The notes beneath the pieces are model-generated. The model did no database searches, had not been told where the DNA came from, and saw nothing but the letters and a program-made list of their open reading frames with translations. A stretch of 64,000 nt of DNA from an uncultured Christensenellaceae bacterium (GTDB taxonomy: Bacteria > Bacillota > Clostridia > Christensenellales > Borkfalkiaceae): assembly GCA_910589015.1 (NCBI GenBank), contig CAJUSA010000002.1, positions 124,001-188,000 of the forward strand. The letters run 5' to 3'. Positions 36,884 through 45,508 of this stretch are shown piece by piece; within the stretch, counting starts at the first letter, position 1, and each line of letters begins with the position of its first letter. Position numbers and translations under genes: made by a program.

Positions 36884-36904
36884 GTTATGCGTGACATAGT
36901 ACTG
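36884..36904 (-). repeat. Copy 5 of recurrent motif, between T-box terminator and thrS
   Basis: Minus strand reads AGTACTATGTCACGCATAAC, the consensus form. It lies downstream of the T-box terminator, so it is transcribed in read-through mRNA. Confidence 0.55.
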
Positions 36905-37131
36905 TGCGAACGGTTAAAAATAAAAAATACGCCCTCTAATCCTCCCTTTCGGGAAAATTAAGGACGCAAATTCATTTTGCGCGGTTCCACCTTAATTGCC
37001 GGAACTGATCCGACCGCTCGCATGCAGATTGTATTAAATAAAGCGGTTTCGCCTTCCGTTTCGCCCTGCAAATCTTCCAGCCGCGGATCTGCTCTCTGTA
37101 AGGGATATTTCGGCGCTACTTGTCTTTAAGT
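36905..37131 (-). ncRNA. T-box leader of thrS
   Basis: The minus strand carries the conserved T-box sequence AAGGTGGAACCGCG (about 36980-36993), which forms the antiterminator. It is followed by a terminator hairpin with a long T run (36914-36967). An AGAGAG purine box lies in the 5' part, as in stem I. Uncharged tRNA-Thr is expected to stabilise read-through. A GAAACC stretch near 37045-37055 may hold an ACC specifier codon, but I have not folded stem I. Confidence 0.9.
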
Positions 37132-37137
37132 GATTTT

Positions 37138-37166
37138 ATTTTATTCCTTTTGCGGCGATTTGTCAA
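37138..37166 (-). promoter_or_regulatory. Promoter for the T-box and thrS
   Basis: TTGACA (37161-37166), 17-nt spacer and TAAAAT (37138-37143) on the minus strand. The -35 overlaps the last codons of ytxC. Confidence 0.8.
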
Positions 37167-37879
37167 GAGAATATCGCGCGTTCGGCGTAATATTTTTGTA
37201 AAAAATCGCTCAGTTCGTCGGTAACGTCGCCAAGACAGTAAACGAACCCCGCATCGGATAATAAAATTTCCGTTTCGATGTCCTCTTCCCCCGTCAGGCG
37301 GCTGCGCCGCAGCGGCGCGAAATTCTCGCCGAATACGACGTTGTCGCGCAGATAAATTTTATTCCGGCTTTCCCCGACGAGGAACTCGCAAAACCTTGTT
37401 AAATCGACGGAAGAAAATCCCGAGGGAACGTAGCCGATGATCTTATCCCATTTTTCCCGCAGTCTGCCGAGGCGGAAGTTGTAAATACCGTCGATTGCAT
37501 ATTCCGACGATGACGTGATTTTGCGGCGGATAAAGGCGGCGTCGCCCTCGCAGTCGGCGGCGATGAGCGCGGCGCGAAGTAATTTTCTCTCGCGTTTCGA
37601 CAAGCTCACCGCAAGCCTTTCTTCCAGATATTTATTCTTATATCCCACGCCGAGCACCTCGGCGATTTCACGCTGCAAGGCGCTCTGGACGCGCGCAGAA
37701 TCTTTATTCAGTTTGATATGCAAGGCGGCGCGGTCGTCGAAATGCAACAGCGCGCTTCCCTCCGCCCGCAAAACTTCTTCTGCAAGACGGTTATATAAAT
37801 AGGTAATATACGCGCTATGCGCCTTGTCGTCGGATACGGTTATTTCTTCCACAAGGTTATTGTATGTGGAATTCGGCAA
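37163..37879 (-). CDS. ytxC: Putative sporulation protein YtxC
   Basis: 238 residues resembling YtxC, which in Bacillus also lies next to thrS. The C-terminal half has the conserved pattern IDGIYNFRLGRLREKWD, then a FCEFLVGESRNKIY segment. The annotated start is a TTG without a clear ribosome site; a GTG about 24 bp further in is an alternative. Function is unknown beyond the sporulation association. Family call rests on partial motifs and on the conserved neighbour. Confidence 0.7.
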   Translation of the reverse strand: MPNSTYNNLVEEITVSDDKAHSAYITYLYNRLAEEVLRAEGSALLHFDDRAALHIKLNKDSARVQSALQREIAEVLGVGYKNKYLEERLAVSLSKRERKLLRAALIAADCEGDAAFIRRKITSSSEYAIDGIYNFRLGRLREKWDKIIGYVPSGFSSVDLTRFCEFLVGESRNKIYLRDNVVFGENFAPLRRSRLTGEEDIETEILLSDAGFVYCLGDVTDELSDFLQKYYAERAIFS

Positions 37880-37923
37880 TTTATTTATAAAAATTCAGAA
37901 AAATGAATTTATGATCGAATCTC

Positions 37924-38152
37924 TTATTTCATTTTTTTCACGGCGTCTACCGCCGAATATAAAGTCATGAGTGCCATAAGAGTACCGAATACATGTCCAT
38001 GCGCAACCGACAACGAACTTTGCATTACGGTTACAATAGAATTTACCGTACCGGATGACAACCCCTTCCCCATTTAGCGCCGCCGTTCTTTGTTTTGTAG
38101 CAATACGAACGTAATGTTCCTGCCACTCTTCCAGCCATTTTTGATATTTCAT
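37924..38152 (-). pseudogene. Decayed tyrosine-integrase N-terminal fragment
   Basis: An AAGGAG site and ATG at 38152 open a frame MKYQKWLEEWQEHYV, the start of phage/ICE integrases (core-binding domain). After KQRT the frame is lost. In another frame, GKGLSSGTVNSIVTVMQSSL continues the same integrase domain and ends at a TAA at 37924-37926. The middle of the domain and the whole catalytic domain are missing. This is a relic of an integrated mobile element; no att sites were recognised. Confidence 0.75.
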
Positions 38153-38254
38153 AAAACGATTCTCCTTATTGTTTTCTATATTTTATCGGATTTGAAGATT
38201 TTCCCCAAATTATCCGAAACAAAATTTACTTAAAAACAATAACTATTTTTTCGT

Positions 38255-38283
38255 TTGACAATTACCACCATATATAGTAGAAT
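38255..38283 (+). promoter_or_regulatory. Promoter for leuS
   Basis: TTGACA (38255-38260), 17-nt spacer and TAGAAT (38278-38283). The leader is about 25 nt, so no T-box is present. Confidence 0.75.
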
Positions 38284-38314
38284 ATAGATAAAAAGCGTTG
38301 GGAGTGACCACCAA

Positions 38315-40744
38315 ATGGACATGAAACAAATCGAAAAAAAATGGCAGGCTCGTTGGGAAAAAAGCAAGAGCAGCCATTTCGACGAAAAGTCGGATAAGCC
38401 CAAACACTACGTTTTGGAAATGTTCTCTTACCCTTCCGGCGCAAAACTGCACATCGGGCACTGGTATAACTACGGCCCTTCCGACAGCTATGCCCGCTTC
38501 AAAAAGATGCAGGGTTATAACGTGTTTCAGCCGATGGGTTTCGACGCGTTCGGGCTGCCCGCCGAGAATTACGCGATCAAGACAGGCGTGCACCCTAAGG
38601 ATTCGACCGATAAAAACATCGAAACGATGGAAGGACAGTTGCGCGCGATGGGCGCGATGTTCGACTGGTCGGCGGAAATCCAGACCTGCCGCGAAGATTA
38701 TTACAAATGGACGCAATGGATGTTTTTGCAACTGTACAAAAACAAACTTGCATACCGAAAAGAGGCGCCCGTAAACTGGTGCCCTTCCTGCAATACCGTA
38801 CTTGCCAACGAACAAGCCGAAGGCGGCAAATGCGAGCGGTGCGGAACCGAAGTCGTGCGCAAAAATCTAACGCAATGGTTTTTTAAGATCACCGATTATG
38901 CCGAAGAACTGCTTTCGGGATTGGATACGCTCGACTGGCCCGAAAAAACCAAAAACATGCAGCGCAACTGGATCGGGAAATCGGTGGGCTGCGAAATCGA
39001 ATTCGCTTGCGAAAACGGCAAGGCGATCCGCGTTTACACGACGCGTTGCGATACCGTTTACGGCGTGACCTACGTCGTGCTTGCCCCCGAACACCCCCTC
39101 GCGCTCGAACTCACGACCGACGATCGGCGCGAAGAAGTCGATCAGTATATCGAATATGCGGCAAAAGCGAGCGAAATCGACCGTCTTTCGACCGCACGCG
39201 AAAAAACGGGCGTCTTTACGGGCGCGTACTGCGTCAACCCCGTGAACGGGCGCAAAATTCCCGTGTATCTTGCCGACTACGTTCTTGCAAGCTACGGCAC
39301 GGGCGCTGTCATGGCAGTGCCCGCGCACGACGAACGCGACTTTGCTTTTGCAACGAAATACAACCTGCCTATCGAGAAAGTTATCGAAAAGCGGGGCGGC
39401 GATACGACGATCCCCTTCTGCGACGACGGCATCGTGGTCGGTTCGGTACAGTTCGACGGACTGTTCGGCGAAGAGGCGCGTGCGGAAATCGCAAACTATA
39501 TTTCCAAAATCGGCAAGGGCGGCAAGCGGATCAATTATCGTTTGCGCGACTGGCTCGTTTCACGCCAGCGTTACTGGGGCGCCCCCATTCCCATGGTGCA
39601 CTGTCCCGTTTGCGGTACCGTGCCCGTACCCGAAAAGAAACTGCCCGTGCGCCTGCCCTACGACGTGGAATTCAAGCCCGACGGAAAATCGCCGCTTGCC
39701 AAGCACGAAAAATTCATGCAGACGACCTGCCCGAAATGCGGCGGCGAAGCACAGCGCGACCCCGATACCCTCGATACCTTTGTCTGTTCGAGCTGGTATT
39801 ACCTGCGTTATCCCGACGCGCACAACGAAAAAGCCCCCTTCGATAAAGATAAGATCGACGAAATGCTACCCGTCGATACCTATGTGGGCGGCGCGGAACA
39901 TGCCTGCATGCATCTGCTTTACGCGCGGTTCTTCACGAAAGCTCTGCGGGATATGGGTTATCTTTCCTTCGACGAACCCTTCAAACGCCTTGTGCATCAG
40001 GGCGTCATTCTCGGGCCGGACGGCAACCGCATGAGCAAATCGCACGGCAACGTCGTTTCGCCGGACGATTATGTGGAAACATACGGCTCGGACGCCTTCC
40101 GCCTTTATTTAATGTTCGGATTCTCTTACACCGAGGGCGGGCCGTGGAACGACGACGGAATCAAGTCGATTGCCAAATTCATGGATCGCGTGGAAAAAAC
40201 CGTGCTGAAAATCTGCGCCTACCCCAACGCCAACGAAAAGCAATACGGCGCGGACGAAAAAGCGCTTGACTATGCGCGGCACGACGCTATCGGACGGATC
40301 ACGAAAGATTTGGACGCATTCTCGTTCAACACTGCCGTAGCGCGGCTCATGGAACTCATGAACGCCATGACGAAATACGACGCGCTACCCGAAAAGAACA
40401 CCGTGCTCTTCAAAGAGACGGCGAAAGATTACGTTCGGTTGTTCGCCCCCTTCGCCCCCCACTTCAGCGAAGAACTGTGGCAGCTCATCGGCGGCAAGAA
40501 CTCGGTATTCGAACAAAGCTATCCGCTTGCCGACAGTGCAAAACTTGTACAGGACGAAAAGGAATATGCCTTGCAGGTCAATTCGCGCATCGTATGCCGT
40601 GCGAACTTCGCGACCGCGCTCTCTGACGACGAACTCGTCGCCGCCGCGCTCGCCCTGCCCGCCATGCAAGACCGTCTTGAAGGAAAATCGGTGAAAAAGC
40701 ATATTATCGTAAAAGACAGACTTATCAATTTTATTGTCGGTTGA
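38315..40744 (+). CDS. leuS: Leucyl-tRNA synthetase
   Basis: Class I synthetase, 809 residues, bacterial type. HIGH is at residues 46-49 (KLHIGHWYNYGPSD). The editing domain lies between about 220 and 410 (TTRCDTVYGVTY with the conserved Thr-rich site). The KMSKS-type motif is NRMSKSHGN near 572. GGGAGTG precedes the ATG by 8 nt. Confidence 0.97.
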   Translation: MDMKQIEKKWQARWEKSKSSHFDEKSDKPKHYVLEMFSYPSGAKLHIGHWYNYGPSDSYARFKKMQGYNVFQPMGFDAFGLPAENYAIKTGVHPKDSTDKNIETMEGQLRAMGAMFDWSAEIQTCREDYYKWTQWMFLQLYKNKLAYRKEAPVNWCPSCNTVLANEQAEGGKCERCGTEVVRKNLTQWFFKITDYAEELLSGLDTLDWPEKTKNMQRNWIGKSVGCEIEFACENGKAIRVYTTRCDTVYGVTYVVLAPEHPLALELTTDDRREEVDQYIEYAAKASEIDRLSTAREKTGVFTGAYCVNPVNGRKIPVYLADYVLASYGTGAVMAVPAHDERDFAFATKYNLPIEKVIEKRGGDTTIPFCDDGIVVGSVQFDGLFGEEARAEIANYISKIGKGGKRINYRLRDWLVSRQRYWGAPIPMVHCPVCGTVPVPEKKLPVRLPYDVEFKPDGKSPLAKHEKFMQTTCPKCGGEAQRDPDTLDTFVCSSWYYLRYPDAHNEKAPFDKDKIDEMLPVDTYVGGAEHACMHLLYARFFTKALRDMGYLSFDEPFKRLVHQGVILGPDGNRMSKSHGNVVSPDDYVETYGSDAFRLYLMFGFSYTEGGPWNDDGIKSIAKFMDRVEKTVLKICAYPNANEKQYGADEKALDYARHDAIGRITKDLDAFSFNTAVARLMELMNAMTKYDALPEKNTVLFKETAKDYVRLFAPFAPHFSEELWQLIGGKNSVFEQSYPLADSAKLVQDEKEYALQVNSRIVCRANFATALSDDELVAAALALPAMQDRLEGKSVKKHIIVKDRLINFIVG

Positions 40745-40760
40745 TCCCAACACAAGATAA

Positions 40761-40787
40761 ATCCCGTGCCAAGCACGGGATTTTTTT
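40761..40787 (+). terminator. Terminator of leuS
   Basis: Stem ATCCCGTG/CACGGGAT with a 5-nt loop and T run. Confidence 0.88.
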
Positions 40788-40799
40788 ATGCGAAAAGAC

Positions 40800-40828
40800 T
40801 TGACTTTTCCGCCCTGTTTTCTTATAAT
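40800..40828 (+). promoter_or_regulatory. Promoter for the tetR-ABC operon
   Basis: TTGACT (40800-40805), 17-nt spacer and TATAAT (40823-40828). Confidence 0.8.
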
Positions 40829-40831
40829 AAA

Positions 40832-40853
40832 ACATGTGTTGCAAAACAAATGT
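40832..40853 (+). promoter_or_regulatory. Candidate TetR operator
   Basis: Inverted repeat ACATGTGTT-GCAA-AACAAATGT with 8 of 9 arm positions matching, directly after the -10 and over the expected start of transcription. Its position suits autorepression by the adjacent TetR protein. Confidence 0.6.
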
Positions 40854-40870
40854 TGCGATAAGGAGAACGT

Positions 40871-41449
40871 ATGCCGCCCAAAGCCAAATTTACCAAAGAA
40901 GAAATGATTCAAGCCGCAATATCAATTGTTGAGCGCGACGGTTCCGACGCGCTCACGGCGCGCTCGCTTGCGGGCGCGCTCGGCAGCTCCGCCCGCCCGA
41001 TTTTTACGGTATTTTCGGGCATGAACGAAGTAAACGACGCCGTTTGCGCCTATGCAAACGCCGTTTACGGGGATTATGTACGCAACGGATTGCGCGAAGA
41101 AAAAGCCTTCCGCGGCGTCGGAAAAGCCTATATCCGGTTTGCCGCCGAGCGTCCGCGGCTCTTTCAATTGCTCTTCATGCGGGAACAAAACAAACTGTCC
41201 GACCAAAGCAGTATTCTCGTCGGCATCGAGGAACATTATCGGGAAATCCTGCATTCGATCACGGAAGAATACGGCGTAGACGAGAACACGGCAACTTCGC
41301 TCTATTTCCATATTTGGGTTTATTCGCACGGGCTTGCCGTGCTGATCGCCACACGCATGTGCACTTTTTCTGCGGAAGACATCACAAAAAACATTACGGA
41401 AGTATTCCGCGCGTTGGTCAAAAAAGTCAAAACCGAGGGAACGTTATGA
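40871..41449 (+). CDS. TetR-family transcriptional regulator
   Basis: 192 residues after AAGGAGA. The N-terminal HTH is FTKEEMIQAAISIVERDG followed by LTARSLAGALGSSARPIFTVF. The C-terminal ligand domain resembles the WHG type (FAAERPRLFQLLFM). The stop overlaps the ATPase start, so it probably controls the ABC exporter encoded with it. Ligand unknown. Confidence 0.9.
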   Translation: MPPKAKFTKEEMIQAAISIVERDGSDALTARSLAGALGSSARPIFTVFSGMNEVNDAVCAYANAVYGDYVRNGLREEKAFRGVGKAYIRFAAERPRLFQLLFMREQNKLSDQSSILVGIEEHYREILHSITEEYGVDENTATSLYFHIWVYSHGLAVLIATRMCTFSAEDITKNITEVFRALVKKVKTEGTL

Positions 41450-42126
41450 TTCAGGCAAAAGACGTTACAAAGAGTTACAACGGTACGCAGGTTCTGCGGG
41501 GAATTTCGCTCGACGTTGCAGACGGCGACTTTACCGTCGTGCTCGGCGCGTCGGGTTCGGGAAAGTCTACCCTCTTGAACGTGCTCTCGGGCTTAGAGCG
41601 CGCCGACGGCGGCAGCGTCGATTACGACGGCATAAGGCTAAATGCTCTCAACGACAAACAGCTGACCGCGTTCCGCAAGCGGGAAGTTGCATTTATCTTT
41701 CAACTGTATTATCTTCTGCCCCACCTTTCTGTAAAAAACAACGTAAAATTAGGCGCGGCACTTGCCCAAAACGGCGATTATGAAAGTATTCTTGCCGCCG
41801 TGGGACTGAGCGACAAGGCAAACGCCAACCCCTCGACCCTCTCGGGCGGCGAACAGCAACGCGTCTGTATCGCCCGCGCGCTCGCCAAGCAGCCGAAAAC
41901 GCTGTTCCTGGACGAACCGACGGGCGCGCTCGACGAACAAACGGGGCGCGAGATCCTCGATTATATCATTCGCCTGCAACAGGAACGCCGCTTTACGATG
42001 ATCATGGTGACGCACAACCGCAACATTGCCGAAACGGCGAACACCGTCATAACCATGAACAGCGGAAGAATCGTCGGACTTTCGCGCAACGACGCGCCGA
42101 AAAGCGCCTTCGATATCGGGTGGTGA
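41446..42126 (+). CDS. ABC transporter ATPase (MacB/LolD type)
   Basis: 226 residues from the ATG that overlaps the tetR stop; the frame is open further upstream but that part lies over tetR. Walker A GASGSGKST, signature LSGGEQQR, Walker B TLFLDEPTGALD and H-loop MVTHN. The glutamine loop reads FIFQLYYLLPHLSV. This type pairs with FtsX-like permeases to export peptides, lipids or antibiotics. Confidence 0.93.
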   Translation: MIQAKDVTKSYNGTQVLRGISLDVADGDFTVVLGASGSGKSTLLNVLSGLERADGGSVDYDGIRLNALNDKQLTAFRKREVAFIFQLYYLLPHLSVKNNVKLGAALAQNGDYESILAAVGLSDKANANPSTLSGGEQQRVCIARALAKQPKTLFLDEPTGALDEQTGREILDYIIRLQQERRFTMIMVTHNRNIAETANTVITMNSGRIVGLSRNDAPKSAFDIGW

Positions 42127-42128
42127 GT

Positions 42129-43271
42129 ATGGTTGTCGGTATCAAAGACGGCGCGAAACTCTTCGGCATTGCAATCGTTTGCTTCTGCGCCGTGTTCGTT
42201 TGTACGTTTATGCTCAACTTTTACCTCGACGTTACACCGTTGCGCGATACGGTAAGCGAAGAACTGCTGCCCCTGTTCGAAGCGCAGCTTTCCATGGCGC
42301 AATTCTGCTCGGCGATCACGGGCGGCGTGTTATCGCTCACGGCCGCCGTCATGTTGCTCTTCTACCTGCGGCTGTATATCGACGCGCATTCCGCTCAGTT
42401 GGGCGTATTAAAAGCGCTCGGGTACGACCGCGCGCGCATTTGCCTCGGTTTTTGGGTATTCGGGCTGAGCGCGTTCGTCGGCTGCGCCGCAGGATTTTGC
42501 GGCGGCTGGGCGGTCATGCGATTTATTTACGACTCTTTGACGATCGAAGGCATGGGGACGATCGCGCCGCACTTCCACGCAGAATTGCTCTTTGCGCTCG
42601 TGCTCGCGCCGAGCGTCCTGTTTTCGGCGCTTGCTTGCGTCTATCCCTATTTCGTACTGCGCCGCCCGCCCTTGGAACTCATACGCGGCAACGAAAAACA
42701 GCCGAAAAAAGAAAAGCCTCTTCCGCAAAGTAAAAAAGACCGCCCTTTTCTGCAAGAAATGTGTCTCTCTTCGCTAAGAAGCAAAAAATTGCTCGCGTTT
42801 TTCGCCTCGTTTTCCTCTTTCTGTTTTGCCGCCATGACGCAAATGGGGTTATCCATGGAAGAGTTGACAAACGCCGCCATGAGCTACATGATCCTTGCGA
42901 TCGGGCTGGTGCTCGCCGCCGTAACCGCAATCTTATGCGTTGCCGCCCTGCTGCGCGCCAACCGAAAAAATATCGCGCTCATGAAGGCATTCGGGTATTC
43001 GCTGAAAGATTGCGCCCTTTCGGTGCTGGGCGGGTATCTTCCCTGCGCCCTCGTCGGATTTGCCGTCGGCACCCTCTATCAGTACGGACTGCTCGTCCTG
43101 ATGGTGAACGTTGTGTTCGCCGGCGTGGAAAGCACGCCAACCTATTCCTTCGACGTCCCTGTATTTTTCATCACGCTCGCCGTTTTTCTCGTAAGCTATT
43201 TTCTGCTCGCCCTGTCGTTCATATACAAAATCAACAAAGTGCCCGTGAAAGAAATCATGCTCGAAGAATAA
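42129..43271 (+). CDS. FtsX-like ABC permease
   Basis: 380 residues with two FtsX-type halves (LGVLKALGYDRARICLGFW and IALMKAFGYSLKDCALSVL) and about eight helices. N-terminal start at ATG 42129 is likely, with GTG 42123 as an alternative. A short extracytoplasmic loop replaces the large one of MacB. With the ATPase and TetR it forms a small exporter or bacitracin-type resistance unit; the substrate is not evident. Confidence 0.88.
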   Translation: MVVGIKDGAKLFGIAIVCFCAVFVCTFMLNFYLDVTPLRDTVSEELLPLFEAQLSMAQFCSAITGGVLSLTAAVMLLFYLRLYIDAHSAQLGVLKALGYDRARICLGFWVFGLSAFVGCAAGFCGGWAVMRFIYDSLTIEGMGTIAPHFHAELLFALVLAPSVLFSALACVYPYFVLRRPPLELIRGNEKQPKKEKPLPQSKKDRPFLQEMCLSSLRSKKLLAFFASFSSFCFAAMTQMGLSMEELTNAAMSYMILAIGLVLAAVTAILCVAALLRANRKNIALMKAFGYSLKDCALSVLGGYLPCALVGFAVGTLYQYGLLVLMVNVVFAGVESTPTYSFDVPVFFITLAVFLVSYFLLALSFIYKINKVPVKEIMLEE

Positions 43272-43300
43272 AAAAATCCCCGTTAAAGCGGGGATTTTTC
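43272..43300. terminator. Bidirectional terminator after the FtsX-like gene
   Basis: Stem AAAAATCCCCG/CGGGGATTTTT; it overlaps the stop region of the converging ATP-grasp gene. Confidence 0.85.
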
Positions 43301-44128
43301 TTTGCCGTAAATTTGATCGACGATATACTCTGCATAGATTTTAGCGACGTTCACGCCCGTTACGCGCTCCGCCGCGGCGAAAAACGCGTTGGAATTGACT
43401 TCGCACACGAGAAATCCGTCTTTCCCGAACAGCAAGTCGATGCCGCAATAGTCAAGCCCGAGCCGCCGCGCAACGCCCTCGCAGAGCGATGCCGTTTTCC
43501 GATCGAGCGGAAATTTTTCACCCGTACCGCCCGCCGCAACGTTGGATAAAAAACCCTGCCCTGTCCTTTTCATGGCGCAACGCGCCCTGCCGCCGATCAC
43601 GATCACGCGCACGTCTTTTCCGTAACTCGTTGCGATAAATTTCTGAAACAAGTGTGGTTTTGTCTGCAATTTATTACAAACGTCCTGCAATTGCGCCCTA
43701 TTTTCAATAAAAAACACCCCTTTGCCGAGCGAACCGAAGCATTCCTTTACAACAAGCGGATACCCCAGCGTTTGTTCCGCACATGCAAGCAACTTATCGC
43801 TCACGGGCTCTTCGGGCGTATAACATAACGGCGCCGAAAGCGTTTCGGGCACGGGAAAACCCTGCAACGCAAGACAGGTCAACATTTTATCGTCGCATGT
43901 TTCGATTGCCGCCGCGCGGTTAAACAAGCGCAGACCCTGCGCTTCAAGCCGCCGCGCGCAATATTTATCCTTATCCAAATAAATGCAAAAATCATAATCC
44001 GCGCGCGAATCGGCGCATACGTTGCGCACGACGTCGACCGAAACATTTAACTTTTCCAACTCTTCGCGCAGACGGCGCGGCTGATACAGTTCGCTTTCCG
44101 CCTGCGTGTAAGCGTTGATCGCAATCAT
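43283..44128 (-). CDS. RimK-family ATP-grasp ligase
   Basis: 281 residues from the ATG at 44128 (MIAINAYTQ); a GTG 18 bp earlier is possible. ATP-grasp features: LGYPLVVKECFGSLGKGV (nucleotide-binding loop), HLFQKFI and VCEVNSNAFF (metal-binding Glu/Asn). RimK relatives add glutamate or other amino acids to proteins or cofactors. No partner substrate gene is adjacent, so the acceptor is unknown. It follows hom after a terminator and may have its own promoter. Confidence 0.85.
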   Translation of the reverse strand: MIAINAYTQAESELYQPRRLREELEKLNVSVDVVRNVCADSRADYDFCIYLDKDKYCARRLEAQGLRLFNRAAAIETCDDKMLTCLALQGFPVPETLSAPLCYTPEEPVSDKLLACAEQTLGYPLVVKECFGSLGKGVFFIENRAQLQDVCNKLQTKPHLFQKFIATSYGKDVRVIVIGGRARCAMKRTGQGFLSNVAAGGTGEKFPLDRKTASLCEGVARRLGLDYCGIDLLFGKDGFLVCEVNSNAFFAAAERVTGVNVAKIYAEYIVDQIYGKEKSPL

Positions 44129-44157
44129 TCCTTTCAAACTCTTCACCGTTATAATAC

Positions 44158-44181
44158 AAAAGCGGGAACGATTGTTCCCGC
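44158..44181 (-). terminator. Terminator of hom
   Basis: Stem GCGGGAAC/GTTCCCGC with 4-nt loop and a short T run on the minus strand. Confidence 0.8.
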
Positions 44182-44194
44182 CCCGAATTTTCTT

Positions 44195-45475
44195 TTACGA
44201 TACGACGCGCAAAACCCGTTCAACGGAAGCCACTTCCAACGCATTGATTTTGGATACCGCGTTATGAATGGCGGTTTCGTGCGTTTCGTGCGTGACGAGC
44301 GTGATGGTCGCACGATCGTTCTCGTCGCTCACCTTCTGCAACACCTCGTCGAGCGAGATGTTGTTTGAACCGAGAATGGAAGTGATCTTGGCAAACACAC
44401 CCGTTTTATCGGTTGCAGAAATACGCAGATAATATGCGCTGCGGTAATCCTTGGCGAACTTGACGCCCTTTTCGGCTTTCTCTTCGTTCTTAAAGGTGGA
44501 ATATTTGTTTTCTGCATGCGTCGCGGCGAAAATAACGTCGCTTACAATAGCGCTGCCCGTCGGAAGCGCGCCCGCGCCTCTGCCGTAAAGCATGACGTCG
44601 TCCACGCTGTCGCCCGTGATATAAACGGCGTTGAAACTGTCGTTCACGGCGGCAAGCGGATGGTCGGCTTTGACGAAAGTCGGATGTACGCGCACTTCAA
44701 TGCCGTCTTTGGTCTGTTTGCCGATCGCAAGCAGTTTAATGCAGTAACCGAGTTTCTTGCCGTCGGCAATATCTTCCTGCGTTACGGACGAAATTCCTTC
44801 GCGCGAAACTTCCGAAAGCGGCACTTTAGTGTGGAAGGCGAGCGAAGAGAGAATGGAAAGCTTATAAGCGGCATCATATCCTTCCACGTCGGAAGTGGGA
44901 TCCGCCTCGGCATAACCCAGACGCTGCGCCTCTTTGAGCGCGGATTCATACGACTCGCCCCCGTTCGACATCTTCGTGAGGATATAGTTAGTCGTACCGT
45001 TGATGATACCCATCATCGACGTAATGTGATTTGCCTGCACGCCGTCGAGCAGCGTGCGAATAATGGGCACGCCGCCCACACAACTCGCCTCGAAATAAAG
45101 CCCCGCATTGTGCGCCTTTGCTGCGTGTTCGAGCTCGTGCGAATACTTGCAGACCAGTTCTTTATTGGAAGTAACGACGGTTTTTCCCGCGTTAAGCGCG
45201 GCAAGCACGAATTCTCTTGCAACACCGACGCCGCCGATCACTTCCACAACGATATTGACGTCGGGATTCGTGACAACTTCCGCTATGTTGGAAGCAATTT
45301 TTTCTTCGGGAATACCGAGCGCGAGCGCGCGTTCGCGGTTGATTTCAAGCACGTTTTCAACCGAAATATCCACGCCCTGCGTTTTTTGATAAAACTCTCT
45401 GTGCTCGGTGAGGATATGATACGTTCCCCCGCCGACTACGCCCAGCCCTAAAATTGCTAAACCGACCTTTTTCAT
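44195..45475 (-). CDS. hom: Homoserine dehydrogenase
   Basis: Reduces aspartate semialdehyde to homoserine, which feeds MetA and threonine synthesis. I chose ATG 45475 (MKKVGLAILGLGVVGGG) with AAGGAGA upstream. 426 residues: Rossmann domain, catalytic domain (GIINGTTNYILTKM, AEADPTSDVEGYDAAYK) and a C-terminal ACT domain from about residue 345, consistent with feedback control by threonine. Follows coaX by 33 bp. Confidence 0.96.
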   Translation of the reverse strand: MKKVGLAILGLGVVGGGTYHILTEHREFYQKTQGVDISVENVLEINRERALALGIPEEKIASNIAEVVTNPDVNIVVEVIGGVGVAREFVLAALNAGKTVVTSNKELVCKYSHELEHAAKAHNAGLYFEASCVGGVPIIRTLLDGVQANHITSMMGIINGTTNYILTKMSNGGESYESALKEAQRLGYAEADPTSDVEGYDAAYKLSILSSLAFHTKVPLSEVSREGISSVTQEDIADGKKLGYCIKLLAIGKQTKDGIEVRVHPTFVKADHPLAAVNDSFNAVYITGDSVDDVMLYGRGAGALPTGSAIVSDVIFAATHAENKYSTFKNEEKAEKGVKFAKDYRSAYYLRISATDKTGVFAKITSILGSNNISLDEVLQKVSDENDRATITLVTHETHETAIHNAVSKINALEVASVERVLRVVS

Positions 45476-45508
45476 GTTTATCTCCTTCCCGACGCGCAAA
45501 GCATTTGT

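Noticed and set aside
36850..36897. Upstream ATG start for thrS at 36897
   Set aside because: It lies in the recurrent motif without a ribosome site, while the GTG at 36849 has AGGAGAGG at good spacing.
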